A DNA stretch of 64,000 nt from contig MU401459.1 of NCBI GenBank assembly GCA_022579005.1, forward strand, positions 248,001 to 312,000, given 5' to 3'. Made by a program: the position numbers and the translations under genes. Of this stretch, positions 38,901-51,062 are shown one piece after another (positions within the stretch are counted from its first letter, which is position 1; every line of letters starts with the position of its first letter). A model generated the notes under the pieces. That model searched no databases and was not told the origin of the DNA. It saw only the letters and a program-made list of their open reading frames with translations. Source of the DNA: Poronia punctata. Lineage: Eukaryota; Ascomycota; Sordariomycetes; Xylariales; Xylariaceae.

Positions 38901-41900
38901 TAGTATATTATAAGCTTATTAAGCTAGCTTTAAAAAATGTTTATATTATTTATTTAGCTATTAGCCTTTTTAAACCTTTATTTAAGCATAATAGTAGTAT
39001 TATTAGCTTTTATAACTTATATAAAGCAAAGTTAGTTTTGCTTATTTTTAAAAGTATTACTATATTAGCATTTTTTTATATAGCTAAAAAAAACTTATAT
39101 TTTAAATATTTTTAAAATATTACTATATAATAGTTTTTAATAGTAAGCTAAATTGCTTTAAAGTATTTTATAGTAATAAAGTTAGCTTTAAATAATATAA
39201 ACATAATTTTTATAGCATAGCACCTTATTTTTTTTTTAATTATTTTAGTAAATTAAAAAAGCTATGCTAGTATAGCTATATTAAGCTTTAAAGCTTTAAT
39301 TTTTAATAAGTTATTTATAGCATTAAACTTTTTTAATATGTTTTTAGTTAAATATTTAGCTTTTTTTTTCTTTTTAATTATAACATTGTTTTTATTAATA
39401 AAAAGTAGTACTATAACTAGTTTTTTTTGCTTATACTAATTAATTACTTATAAAAAGTTTTTATTGTTATAAGTATTATTAATTTAATTTTTTTAATATT
39501 ATTTTTTAGCATACTATATTATTATAAGTAGTTTTTATTAATAGTTTAAAGCAATATTTATACTTTTAAACTTTTAATAGTTTTAGTAGGCCTAAGCATA
39601 CTTTATAGTTTACTATAGCGCTAATACTTTTTTTTTATATTTTTTTTTTATTATTTAAATACTTTTAGTAATAAGGTTAATAAGTACTTTAATATACTTT
39701 TTAATAGCTTATTACTTTTTAGCTACTTTTATACTAAAAAAAGCGCTTATTTTAATATTAACTAAACTTTTTAGCTTTTTAAGCTTATTATTTTTAATTA
39801 ATATTTTATAAAACGTAATATATAAATTTTTTAGCTTTTTTTATAGTAGTGCTATATATAGTGCTTAATAATTAAAAAAAGTCTTTAGCTTTTTTATAAT
39901 CTTGCTTTTTATAAAAAGTATATTTAAAAATATAATATTTATAATATAATTTACTTAGTAAGTTGCTTTTTTAAGCTTTTTTATAAAATATATGCTTATT
40001 TTAACAGCTTAGCTTATTACTTTATAACTTTTATAAAATATAACTAAGCTAGGTTTTTATTTTAAGTATTTTATATTAAAATCTTTTATAAAAAAAGTAT
40101 TTTTTTAAAGTATAAGTGCTATAATATAGTTAAGTACTATATTATTTTTAAGCGCTTAATAATAATTTATTAAGCTATATTTATTAATATTAAGCTATAT
40201 TATGTTTTTATAATAAACTAAAGCCCTTTTTTTAGCTTTTAAGCCCTTTTATATTTTAACATATATTATTACTTTAAGTTAATTAGCCTTTTAAATATTT
40301 TAAATATTTACTAGCTTAAAGTTTTAATAGCTTTAATAAGTTTATATTTTTTTTTTTATTAATTTATAGTTTAGTAACTATAGCTACGTCGATTTTTTTA
40401 TTTTAGCACTACTAAAAAAAGATAAAATAGTTATTTATACTATAGCTTATATTTTATAAAGCTATAGTTAGCTTTTTAAGCACTAAGTTAGTTTTTATTG
40501 TTTTTTTTTAATAAGTTATAGTTTAAAAAATTTATTTTTATTTTTAATAACTACTATAATAAGTTAAGTAACTTTTATTTTTTTTACTATTATTTTTTTT
40601 ATTATCTTAGTAAGCTTTGCTAGGCTTAGCTTTAGCATTAGTTTTTATAGTTTTATAACTAGCAATAGTACTAGTATAATAAGCATAATTTATATAGCTT
40701 AAGCGCTTTGCTTTTTTATTTTTTAATTTTTTAACTTACTAATAGCAGTTATAATTATACTTATATTTATATTTAATTTATTTAATAACTTTTAAGTTAA
40801 AAAAGCTTTTTTTTTATTACTTTTGCTTTATTACTTAAGTTATTATATTATAACTTTTTTTTTTAAAGTAAGTTTAGCTAAAGTTATATATTTATTATTA
40901 TATACTTTAAAGCTTTAGCGCTATATAGCTTTAAGCTTAGCTTAAAAAAGCAATATAACTTTTTTATTAGCTTTTTATAGCTTAGCTAAGTAATTATTAT
41001 AGTTTACTAAGTAAAAGCTATAATAGTTAGCATAGTAAGCTAGCGCTATATATTTTTTTTTAGTAAGCAGTTTATAAGCATTAAGCTAAGTACTATAATA
41101 GCTATATAAAAGCTTTTTATTATAAAATTAAAAAGTATAGTAGCTTTAGCAGCTTAAATTATAATAAATAACTTATAGCTAGCGTTTTTTTTTTTAAAAA
41201 AGCTTGCTAGCTAAAAAAAGCTAAAAACGTTAAACTAGTTTTTTAAAAGCAACTATTTAAATAACTTTGCTAGTTTATACGTTTAAGCTTTATTTTAATA
41301 TATATATATTAACTAGTATAGCTTTTGCTTATATTTTAATTTTTTTAGCACTATTTACTTTATAATAGCTATAAGTATATTAAAAATATAATTATAAGTT
41401 AATATAAATACTTTAAAAACAATATAAATAATTTATTTTTTAAATAGCTTAACTTTATAAGCGTTTAAAGCTTTTTTAATTACTTAAACGCTTTATTTTT
41501 TTAATAGCTTATTATAAGTAATTAAGTTGCTAGCTTTAATAGCTTACTTAGTTTAAATTAGTACTACTTTTTTAATTGCTTTTTAAAATAGCTATAAGCA
41601 CTTAAATATAGTAACTTTAATAGCAAAAGCAAAAGTTTAGCAAGCTTTTTTTAAAATATTATTTATTTTTATAAATATTTAAATATTTTTTTTTTAGCTT
41701 TAAGTACTAAAAGCGCTGCTTATAGCAATTTTTTTACTTTATACTAAAGCTATTAACATAGCTAGTTAATTAAAACAAAAGTTAAAGTTAAGCAGTGCTT
41801 TTTATTATACTATTTTTAAATATGTTTAGCAAGTAGCAGTAAAAAAAAGCTAAATAAACTTTGTTTATAAAGTATTAGCTAGTTATAGTAATATAGTAAT

Positions 41901-42440
41901 ATTTTTACTTAATTTTATAAATATAAACATGTTTAAATATAAGCTTATAATAATAATAAGTTTTTTAGCTATTTTATAATAGCTAGCTTTTATATTACTA
42001 AAAAAAAACTAAATAAAGTTATTAAAAATAGTTATAAAAGTTATAAATACTTTTTAATAAATTTTAGTTTTTTAATTAGCTTATATAAACTACTTTTTTA
42101 GCATACTTTATAGCATAGCGTTTAAATTATCTTTTTTTATTATATTAAGCTTTAAAAGTAAAAGTATATTTTAAATTTTATTACGCTTAAGTAATTATAA
42201 GTTAATTTTAAAAAATATATTTAAAGTAATTATATTAATATAAATTTTTATTATAAATATTATAGCTTAGCACAATAGTATAATTAAGTCTTGCATTAAA
42301 AATAAAAGCATAAAACTTATTACTAATTAAAACCTTTAATATTTTAAGTAAAAAAGTAGCAAAATTTGCTAATACTTTTATTTTAATAAGAATGTACGCA
42401 AAAATATAAGTACCTTTTTAAAAAGTAAAATTAAATAAAA
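35940..42440. repeat. 6.5 kb AT-rich island with RIP-type mutation signature
   Basis: The block has very low GC and no open frame of even 60 codons on either strand. TpA-rich words dominate. CpA and TpG are rare, and most remaining C lie in GCT or ACT and most G in AGC or AGT. This is the mark of C-to-T change on both strands at repeats (RIP, active in Pezizomycotina before meiosis). The edges are sharp: normal composition returns within about 50 bp on both sides. The original was most likely a transposable element or other duplicated DNA about 6.5 kb long, but all coding content is gone and its class cannot be read. No terminal inverted repeat is obvious. Such islands are usually heterochromatic (H3K9me3, DNA methylation). 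Confidence 0.85.
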
Positions 42441-42450
42441 GGAAAGGTTA

Positions 42451-42465
42451 GGGATTAAAGTTGTA
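42451..42465 (+). repeat. Right copy of 15-bp direct repeat flanking the AT island
   Basis: GGGATTAAAGTTGTA is identical and in the same orientation as 35896-35910, immediately after the AT-rich block ends. Bases outside the 15 do not match, so this is not a longer duplicated segment. Confidence 0.75.
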
Positions 42466-42819
42466 ATGAGCAGAGAGGATGAGTATACCTAATGTGAGCT
42501 TATTAGCGTCTTGAGTCTTGGTCTTGGTCTTGGTCTTTAAAAAGAGAGGTGCGTGGTTGTTATTCCCCGCAATATACCTTATTAGGAGAGTTTCTTTTAC
42601 AAAAGAAGACTCTGGGCTAATCTTTATAGGTTAGGGGCTACGGGGCATACCCACGGACACAGGTGCCGTATAATCAACCATCTTGGAAGGTATGCTTTTG
42701 ACTTGAAATGAATTAGGTGCTGCTGTATGTTTCATCCGGTTGCTTTTTGACGGCAGATCGGAATCCATTTACCTAGGTATTGTATATGTCTATCTAGTGT
42801 CTAGTGTATGGCATTCATA
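42466..42819. other. Intergenic region with a GTCTTG repeat
   Basis: About 350 bp downstream of the methyltransferase gene. It contains an imperfect hexanucleotide repeat (GTCTTG, about five units, 42508-42538). No gene seen. Confidence 0.6.
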
Positions 42820-43635
42820 TCAGGAAAGCATCTTACGAAATACACCTCCAAACCAGCAAGTTACGCCAACCCATTTCTTACTCCGAGGTCCAAGTTTATC
42901 CACCATATCTTCATCCACAGCCCTTTCTAATATCCCTGTCCCATCCTCCTCGTCCTTCTCTACAATGAGACCCCATCTCCGGGCCTCGCGCATCAAATCC
43001 TCAACAGTGTGAGCATAGCTCTTGGGTCGGATCTTCACGCCGGTAGCCTTGTCCACAAATCCCGCTTGAGAGATGGCACCCATTTCCGAATGCATGTTCG
43101 TCAATAAGAGCACACCACCATCACGGAGTAGCCTCGACACGTGCCGGAAGAAGAGGTCGAGCGGAACGTGCTCAACCACCAACGTGCAAATGATGGCGTC
43201 TACCGTGAAATCCGCCACCACCACCCCGGCCGCAACAGTAGTAGCCGTGGGGTCTGTCATGTCGAAAATACCGAAATGGAGATGGGGATTGGATCCGGAG
43301 AGCCGGCTCTTGGCTACTTCTAACATGCCTTTGCTCGCGTCCAACGCGAAGATCTTGGCATCGGGAATGCCGAGTAGGAGGGATGTGTTGCGGCCCGTAC
43401 CGCAACCTAGGTCGACGATTTGCCGGGGCGCCTGCGTCCGCGTCGGCGGGATCCCCTTCAGGAAGCGCGGGAATAGGCGCTTGAGTTCGAGACTGTCTAA
43501 TGCTTGTAGAAAGTTTCCGTCGCTGTCGTAGACCTCGGCCCATTTATCGTAGGCTTCGTTTGTAGGGAGGTATTGGATCGAGTTGAACAGCGGGTCTGCT
43601 TCTGCTTCTGCTTCTACTTCGGTTGGTCCAGCCAT
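42820..43635 (-). CDS. Class I SAM-dependent methyltransferase
   Basis: Single exon, 271 aa. Motif I VDLGCGTGRN (74-83) and the acidic end of strand 2 (Asp99 in FALDASKGML) bind S-adenosylmethionine. The CTLVVEHV segment is motif IV-like, and LLRDGGVLLLTNMH is the motif V/VI strand of Methyltransf_11/25-type enzymes. The substrate cannot be told; these proteins methylate small molecules in most cases. The Glu/Ala-rich first 14 residues are probably disordered. It is the first intact gene to the right of the AT island and is transcribed toward it. Confidence 0.85.
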   Translation of the reverse strand: MAGPTEVEAEAEADPLFNSIQYLPTNEAYDKWAEVYDSDGNFLQALDSLELKRLFPRFLKGIPPTRTQAPRQIVDLGCGTGRNTSLLLGIPDAKIFALDASKGMLEVAKSRLSGSNPHLHFGIFDMTDPTATTVAAGVVVADFTVDAIICTLVVEHVPLDLFFRHVSRLLRDGGVLLLTNMHSEMGAISQAGFVDKATGVKIRPKSYAHTVEDLMREARRWGLIVEKDEEDGTGILERAVDEDMVDKLGPRSKKWVGVTCWFGGVFRKMLS

Positions 43636-44565
43636 TGCGTTACAGGTTTGAGGGATGGAAGAGAGAAATATAATAGTCTACTGAGTTGAAGATGGGAACC
43701 TGTATCTGCTGAAGCAGCGTGGCGAGTGCATCTAACAGTGGGTGAGAGCTTTCAAGCTGCGAAAGAAAAACAAGATTACAGGCATTTTCTCCTTGGCGCC
43801 AGCTGCGAATGAGTCACTCGGTGGCCGACTGACTGTCAGTGCGCCGGCGAGAGAGATTTTAGATAGATGTGTGAAATGTCCGCCGGATACAAATGCAACA
43901 AATGACTCGAGGTGATTTCATCTTCAACACGAACTGAGACGAAAGGAGTTCACCTTTAGCAGACGCGCTGAACAAGTTCGTTCTTCAGAGTCATAGAGAC
44001 AAGCTGTTGCACTAACCTAACCTAGGTACATAGTTATTTTTTGAAATTTACCCGATAGAACTGAGCTTGTAATTGAAGAATCTGTATAGGCAGCAGATCG
44101 TCTTTATGCGTGGGTAATGAACATTATGCCTATGAAGTTGTAAAGTCGCTTCCCATATGTGCATGAGTTTAGCAGATCAGACGTTCATACACCTGCCACG
44201 GGAATGAGAATGAGATGTTGCGGGAGGATATGTCAACTTTTAAATAGTTTGTCACGTGATTGTAGTTAATTTCAGAATCAATGTCAGGTACGTACCTATC
44301 GCCATAGATGTCATCTGTTCTCGTTTTTTCTTCAGGAAGTTGTTTCCTCGATGAATCCATGAAGAGGTTGACCTGCAGGAGGGTAAAACTGGCCAACTTG
44401 ATCCAGTACTCATCTGGTAAACATTCTGCCCGCGGTCGGAGACCACTCAAGCTAGTTTCCTCCCAAGACCCCAAATTTACATTTCACCTTTGGCCATCTG
44501 AAAAAATACCATTCTTTCAATACTCTCTGGATATACCACCCGTTGTCAAGCGACATTCTCGCATC
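43636..44565. other. Divergent intergenic region (methyltransferase / oligoribonuclease)
   Basis: About 930 bp. It should contain both promoters. Its right part (44308-44565) stays open in frame with the oligoribonuclease start and may encode an N-terminal extension (see findings). Confidence 0.5.
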
Positions 44566-45191
44566 ATGGCGGGTACTCAGCCTTTAGTGTGGATAGATTG
44601 TGAGGTGAGGCGCTTCGAGGTCGCGTGATAGGTCGAAGACATGAAACGTTAACACTACAAATCCAGATGACGGGACTCGACCCAGAAAAAGAAGAAATCA
44701 TCGAAATCTTCTGCATCATCACGACAGGCACATTGGAGGTTGTCGACGAGCAAGGCTGGGGGACCGTGGTGCATCAGAGCAAAGACAGGATGGACATGAT
44801 GGACGATTGGTGTACAAAAACACATGCCGGGTCCGGCCTGACGGCCTCTGTCATTGCCTCAACCGTGACGCCACAGCAAGCGGCCGACGAGCTCCTAGCC
44901 TATATAAAGAAATATGTGCCAAGTCGGAAAGCGGCCTTGTTGGCGGGAAACAGCGTGCATGCTGATAAGGCATTCTTGCAGAAAGAGCCATACAGAAAAG
45001 TGGTAGACCACCTACATCATCGCATCTTGGACGTGAGCACCATTAAAGAAGCGGTGCGACGTTGGTGTCCGAGAGATGTCAACCGGAATGCGCCCCAGAA
45101 GAAACTCCTCCATCAGGCCAAGGCAGATATCCTCGAGAGCATCGAAGAAGCACGGTACTACAAACAAGTCATCTTTGAAAAAGTTGGGTGA
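44566..45191 (+). CDS. REX2: Oligoribonuclease (3'-5' exoribonuclease, Orn/Rex2 family)
   Basis: Two exons (44566-44604 and 44667-45191) give 187 aa. The 62-bp intron splits the signature exactly: LVWIDCE before it and MTGLD after it. This is a DEDDh exonuclease: Asp11 and Glu13 in WIDCE, Asp113 in NSVHADKAFL, and His162 with Asp167 in LLHQAKAD are the metal-binding and catalytic residues. The ILDVSTIKE and RYYK motifs are family-typical. The enzyme degrades 2-5 nt RNA remnants to mononucleotides; yeast Rex2 acts in mitochondria and also trims some nuclear RNAs. The start used here gives the compact bacterial-like form. An in-frame upstream ATG at 44359 would add a basic 69-residue leader. 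Confidence 0.93.
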
Positions 45192-45900
45192 TAAAGGGAA
45201 AGAAACTGTCTAAATCCAGTTTACGTTATCTAAAGTCTTGGCTTGTTCCAAGATAGCATCTCTAGATAGGAGTTCACTGGGCAAACTTGATTATCTGTAT
45301 GCCACCTGCGTTTGCTTGGTTCATATGTATCTATAGATGTACATATGAACTTGTTATCGTGTTCTAGATTATAGGCGAGGTGATGTGACAATCGAGCCGC
45401 TTGTCAAGTCCCAAGGTTGGCGTTCTACGTCCAGGAGATAGGAGAACAAAACTTGATATTATGGCAATATATCGGCCCATGAAAGCAGTCTTTGTGCACT
45501 AGAGGATATCAACTTTGAATCCTCAAGTGTGCTTGACAGTGGGATTCACACCGTGAGCCCCACCCACTATCAGACTGTTCTTGACACTGATGGAAGTAGG
45601 CTGTACAGTGTGTGGCTCGATTCTTGGTGGTGAACAACGAACATACGATAGCTTTAGCGGTCCCGCACCTCCAGTTTCTAGAATATGAGGTCACTAAAAC
45701 CCCGCCATCAGCTTCCCTGCTCTTGCCAATCCCCCTTACGTAGCTCCAGATATTTTAGAAGCTCTTCACTTCCCCCTGTTTGGAAGACAAAATTTCGCCC
45801 CTCTCGTTCCCATCACCATCCCTTTACTAGACAACTTATTAATACCTATTAGCAGTCTGTTTAACACTTAGACTTAATTGCCTGTACATCTGTCTTCATC
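45192..45900. other. Intergenic region upstream of phosphoglucomutase
   Basis: About 710 bp with no gene-like ORF. The last 100 bp is C/T-rich with ACTTAGACTTAATTGCC-like leader sequence, a common form for promoters of strongly expressed fungal genes. Confidence 0.5.
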
Positions 45901-47807
<1,907 letters not shown>

Positions 47808-48377
47808 GGGATGATTGGCTGCGATTAGGACTACCTAGGTTTCTCTTATACGGCACTTATACTTTTAATGGTACTAAAGATAATGAACGGCTTGACGAAA
47901 ATTCCAAAAGATTATGGATGATACCTATGATAACATAGAGCAAAATACACACCTTTTGCCAACACGTTATTGATGATTGACCCTAGCCCTAGCTGTACGT
48001 CTACAGCTGCATTATGAGTGCGGAGAATGATGGAGAATTCTAGGACGCAGCGATCCAAATGCAGGCATCAAGACCTTGACCTGGTCAATGTCCTCAGCCA
48101 CTGCAAATAAGCTGATGCGCTACATGAGTGCGTTCTGGAGCTTGGTAGGTGGTACGACGGTCGGAGAAAGTTAGATGACCACCATGATGTCACCTCATGC
48201 ATCCCGATTTATGGATTTATGGATTTATGGATATATGGGGCTCGGACCGTACGATAAAAGCTCTAATGATACGATTCATGCTCGCCTAGGTTAAAACGTG
48301 AGCTCAGTAGTTATAAAGTTGGGAAATGTAAGTCACCTATCACCCTTATAACCCGGCCGAAACCATCAAACATTACA
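47808..48377. other. Intergenic region with a short tandem repeat
   Basis: About 570 bp. The only structure noted is an 8-bp tandem repeat at 48206-48237. No gene seen. Confidence 0.55.
48206..48237 (+). repeat. 8-bp tandem repeat (GATTTATG x3 + GATATATG)
   Basis: Three perfect copies and one copy with a single change, about 140 bp upstream of the fumarate-reductase-type gene. Confidence 0.9.
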
Positions 48378-49961
48378 ATGTGGCATTGTCGTCGCTTTGC
48401 ATTGACTTACTTTGTACTAGGCACTATAACAGCTATTTTGAGCCTGACTTATTATCGCAGCTCTTCTACTAAGTACTGGTCCAAGCCAACAGGGACAAGT
48501 GACAACCCTATCGAGGCAAATATGGCAAGACCCGTCATCACGGTGGGCTCGGGTCTAGCCGGCCTCTCGGCAGCTTACGAGGCGTTGAAGACAGGCGCGA
48601 AAGTACACATGTTGGAACGTGCCCCTAAGCCAGGCGGAAACAGCATCAAGGCCTCATCAGGCATCAGCGCAGCCGGCACGAAATTCCAAGATGCTGGCGA
48701 CGACGACGTGACCGCATTTTACGAGGACTCGGTGCGCTCGGCCGGAACGAGACTGAATAACAACACGACAGAACGCCTCGCGCTCATCCAACTGTTGACG
48801 TCGAGGTCGGCAGAGGCTATTTCCTGGCTGGCGGACGATATCGGCGTAGACTTGAGTCTCGTGGCCCAGCTGGGCGGACACTCGGCTCCGCGCACGCACC
48901 GTGGTGCCGCCGGGCCGCCGCCGGGGTTTGCGATTGTGAATGCCTTGCTGCGGAAATTGGGCGATGATGAGAGGTTTACGCTTACTTGTTCGGCGGACGT
49001 GAAGGCCCTTACCTTTTCCGAAGCCGGAAGAGTCGACGGCGTACGGTATGCGCTGGCGGACGGCTCGGTACAACACGAGGTTCGGGGACCGGTGATCTTC
49101 GCCGCGGGCGGGTTTGCGGGCGATGCGCATGGGTTGCTTGCCAAGTATAGGCCTGATCTGGCGGGTCTCCCGTCTACCAACGATGCGAGGCCTGCGTCGT
49201 CGCATGATTTGTTGGCTGGAGTCGGGGCGGAACTGGTCGATATGGATAGTGTGCAGGTGCATCCGACGGGATTTGTCGATCCGCGGGATCCGGGGAACGT
49301 TTATAAGTTCTTGGCTGCGGAGGCGTTGCGTGGGGAAGGGGGGATCTTGTTAGATGGGCAAGGGAAGAGGTTCGTGAATGAGATGGAGAGGAGGGATGTT
49401 GTTAGTGAGGCTATTATGAAGTTGGATATGTCGCGTTCCGAGAAAGATAAGGATGGGGATGGGGATGAGGACGGAGGAGTTAAACAGTGGGATGTCATGC
49501 TTCTCCTCGATCCCGGCGCTGCGCAGGCCGCAAAGTCACATGTGGGGTTCTATCTCTCCAAGGGTCTGTTGCAGAAGAAAAAAGTCAAGGATCTACCGCG
49601 GCAAGTGATTGCTTCTATTGACGAGTACGCGGAAGCGGTGAAAAGGGGGAAAGATGAAAAGTTTGGGAGAAGGTATTTCGGTCATTGGACATTATCCCCC
49701 GGCGAAGGGAATAGGGAGGAGGAGATGTTTGTTGGCAAGGTGACGCCCGTGTCGCATTTCACCATGGGCGGCGTGGCGTTTAATACGAAAGCGCAGGTGC
49801 TGGGAAAAGGAGGGGTTCCCGTTGAAGGCGTCTGGGCTGCGGGAGAGATCACGGGCGGTTTACATGGGGATAATCGGCTCGGTGGGAATTCTTTGCTGGA
49901 ATGTGCTATTTTTGGGAGGATTGCTGGGGCTGAGGCTGCGAAGAGTTGTTTGGGTACATGA
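48378..49961 (+). CDS. Fumarate reductase-type flavoprotein (Osm1/Frd1-like)
   Basis: Single exon, 527 aa. Residues 7-26 are hydrophobic and could be a signal peptide or anchor. The FAD-binding Rossmann motif is VGSGLAG (56-62), with the ribose-binding Glu80 after it. The family active-site landmarks are present: NSIKASSGIS, VQVHPTGF, EALRGEGGIL (the proton-shuttle arginine), FVNEMERRD and, near the C-terminus, the FAD-binding DNRLGGNSLLEC. There is no cytochrome b5 domain, unlike some fungal relatives. Yeast Osm1 and Frd1 reduce fumarate to succinate to reoxidise FADH2 when oxygen is short, in mitochondria/ER or cytosol. A second in-frame ATG (Met49) begins right before the FAD domain and would give a leaderless form. 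Confidence 0.9.
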   Translation: MWHCRRFALTYFVLGTITAILSLTYYRSSSTKYWSKPTGTSDNPIEANMARPVITVGSGLAGLSAAYEALKTGAKVHMLERAPKPGGNSIKASSGISAAGTKFQDAGDDDVTAFYEDSVRSAGTRLNNNTTERLALIQLLTSRSAEAISWLADDIGVDLSLVAQLGGHSAPRTHRGAAGPPPGFAIVNALLRKLGDDERFTLTCSADVKALTFSEAGRVDGVRYALADGSVQHEVRGPVIFAAGGFAGDAHGLLAKYRPDLAGLPSTNDARPASSHDLLAGVGAELVDMDSVQVHPTGFVDPRDPGNVYKFLAAEALRGEGGILLDGQGKRFVNEMERRDVVSEAIMKLDMSRSEKDKDGDGDEDGGVKQWDVMLLLDPGAAQAAKSHVGFYLSKGLLQKKKVKDLPRQVIASIDEYAEAVKRGKDEKFGRRYFGHWTLSPGEGNREEEMFVGKVTPVSHFTMGGVAFNTKAQVLGKGGVPVEGVWAAGEITGGLHGDNRLGGNSLLECAIFGRIAGAEAAKSCLGT

Positions 49962-51062
49962 GTAGGTAGTTCAAACTCCAAAATTCCAGTCTTAAGGTAG
50001 GAGTGAAAGAGTATCTTATCTGTACTTTCCGCAGGGAATGCGTATTAATAGTGAATATTGTTTTTGTCTCGGCCCATGAATTGTGGAAGTTTGCTGTATA
50101 ACAATTCTAAGCGATGATAATACAAATAATGAGGAACTTGATCGAGTGTTTGAACCAAGTCCAAAGCTGGATGAAGAGGTAAAGGTAGTTGCTGATGTTC
50201 TCTGTCTTCGGTCTGGACTCTAGAGTCTAGACTCTGATATCAGCACCTAGTCAAGATCTCGGTTAACCTAGGTTAGACGGTATCGGGAAAGGTCACATTC
50301 TTCTTATTCTTCTGCTTCGTACTTTGAGACGAGCTTCTTCTACCTATATTTCTCAATAGCGTCTCTTCTCCGATTCCACTCAACCAACCTGCCACCCTGC
50401 ATCTCGCGTAAAATAAATACCTAACTTCTAGAATACCTGGAGTGCCTGGGTACCTTACCCCGGACTTGTATAGACTTAAACCTAACCTATTATAGAATAG
50501 CTATTCCCCAAAAATCAGAGCCCAGAGGTGTTTTCCAGAAAAGGCAGGTGTAAAGGTTGAATGGCGTCAACTAAGTGGGGGTGTTTCCGCGTTTCTACTC
50601 GTAATCTCCGTTATCTTTTCGAAAACACGCGTAACCTAGACTACCTAACCTACTCGTATCTAGAATTCGAGGAATAGGTATGAAGATGAAGCCGAAGCCA
50701 AGGCGAAATCTAACGGGGTTGTAAGATTTTAAGATGAGATGGAGAAAAGTACGTGATAGCGCCTTCTTCGTCTTTACTCTAGGTTCGATACTAGGTAGGT
50801 ACTCTTGCTCTTGGTGAGTGAGTAAGGTAGAACTAGATCGAGTCCTTTTCTAGGTTCTCCCCCGGGCCCGGGCCAAACCCCCGAATTCACGACCGGGGGT
50901 ACTGCAGGGTGGTTTGTTATCTACATACTCTAGTCTACTCGTAGTGCAGAGAGATCGCGAATAGGTAGATATAAGTGCTTTCGGCATTGGTCCAATCTAC
51001 CTATCTATCCATCTTATTGTTCTCCTCCCCATCTTTTAGTCGTCCAAACCATAACGGAAAAG
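49962..51062. other. Intergenic region upstream of the esterase gene
   Basis: About 1.1 kb with no gene-like ORF. It has several TACTCGTA words (near 50598, 50650 and 50937) and TACCTA/TAGGTA words. The 100 bp before 51063 is C/T-rich, as in many fungal promoters. Confidence 0.55.

Noticed and set aside
35940..42440. AT-rich island considered as inserted mitochondrial DNA
   Set aside because: No mitochondrial ORF, tRNA or rRNA motif, and the C context (C kept before T, CpA nearly absent) fits RIP better.
48657..49262. Minus-strand frames of 150-200 codons opposite the fumarate reductase gene
   Set aside because: GC-rich coding DNA leaves the reverse strand open; Arg/Pro-rich random composition and no domain.
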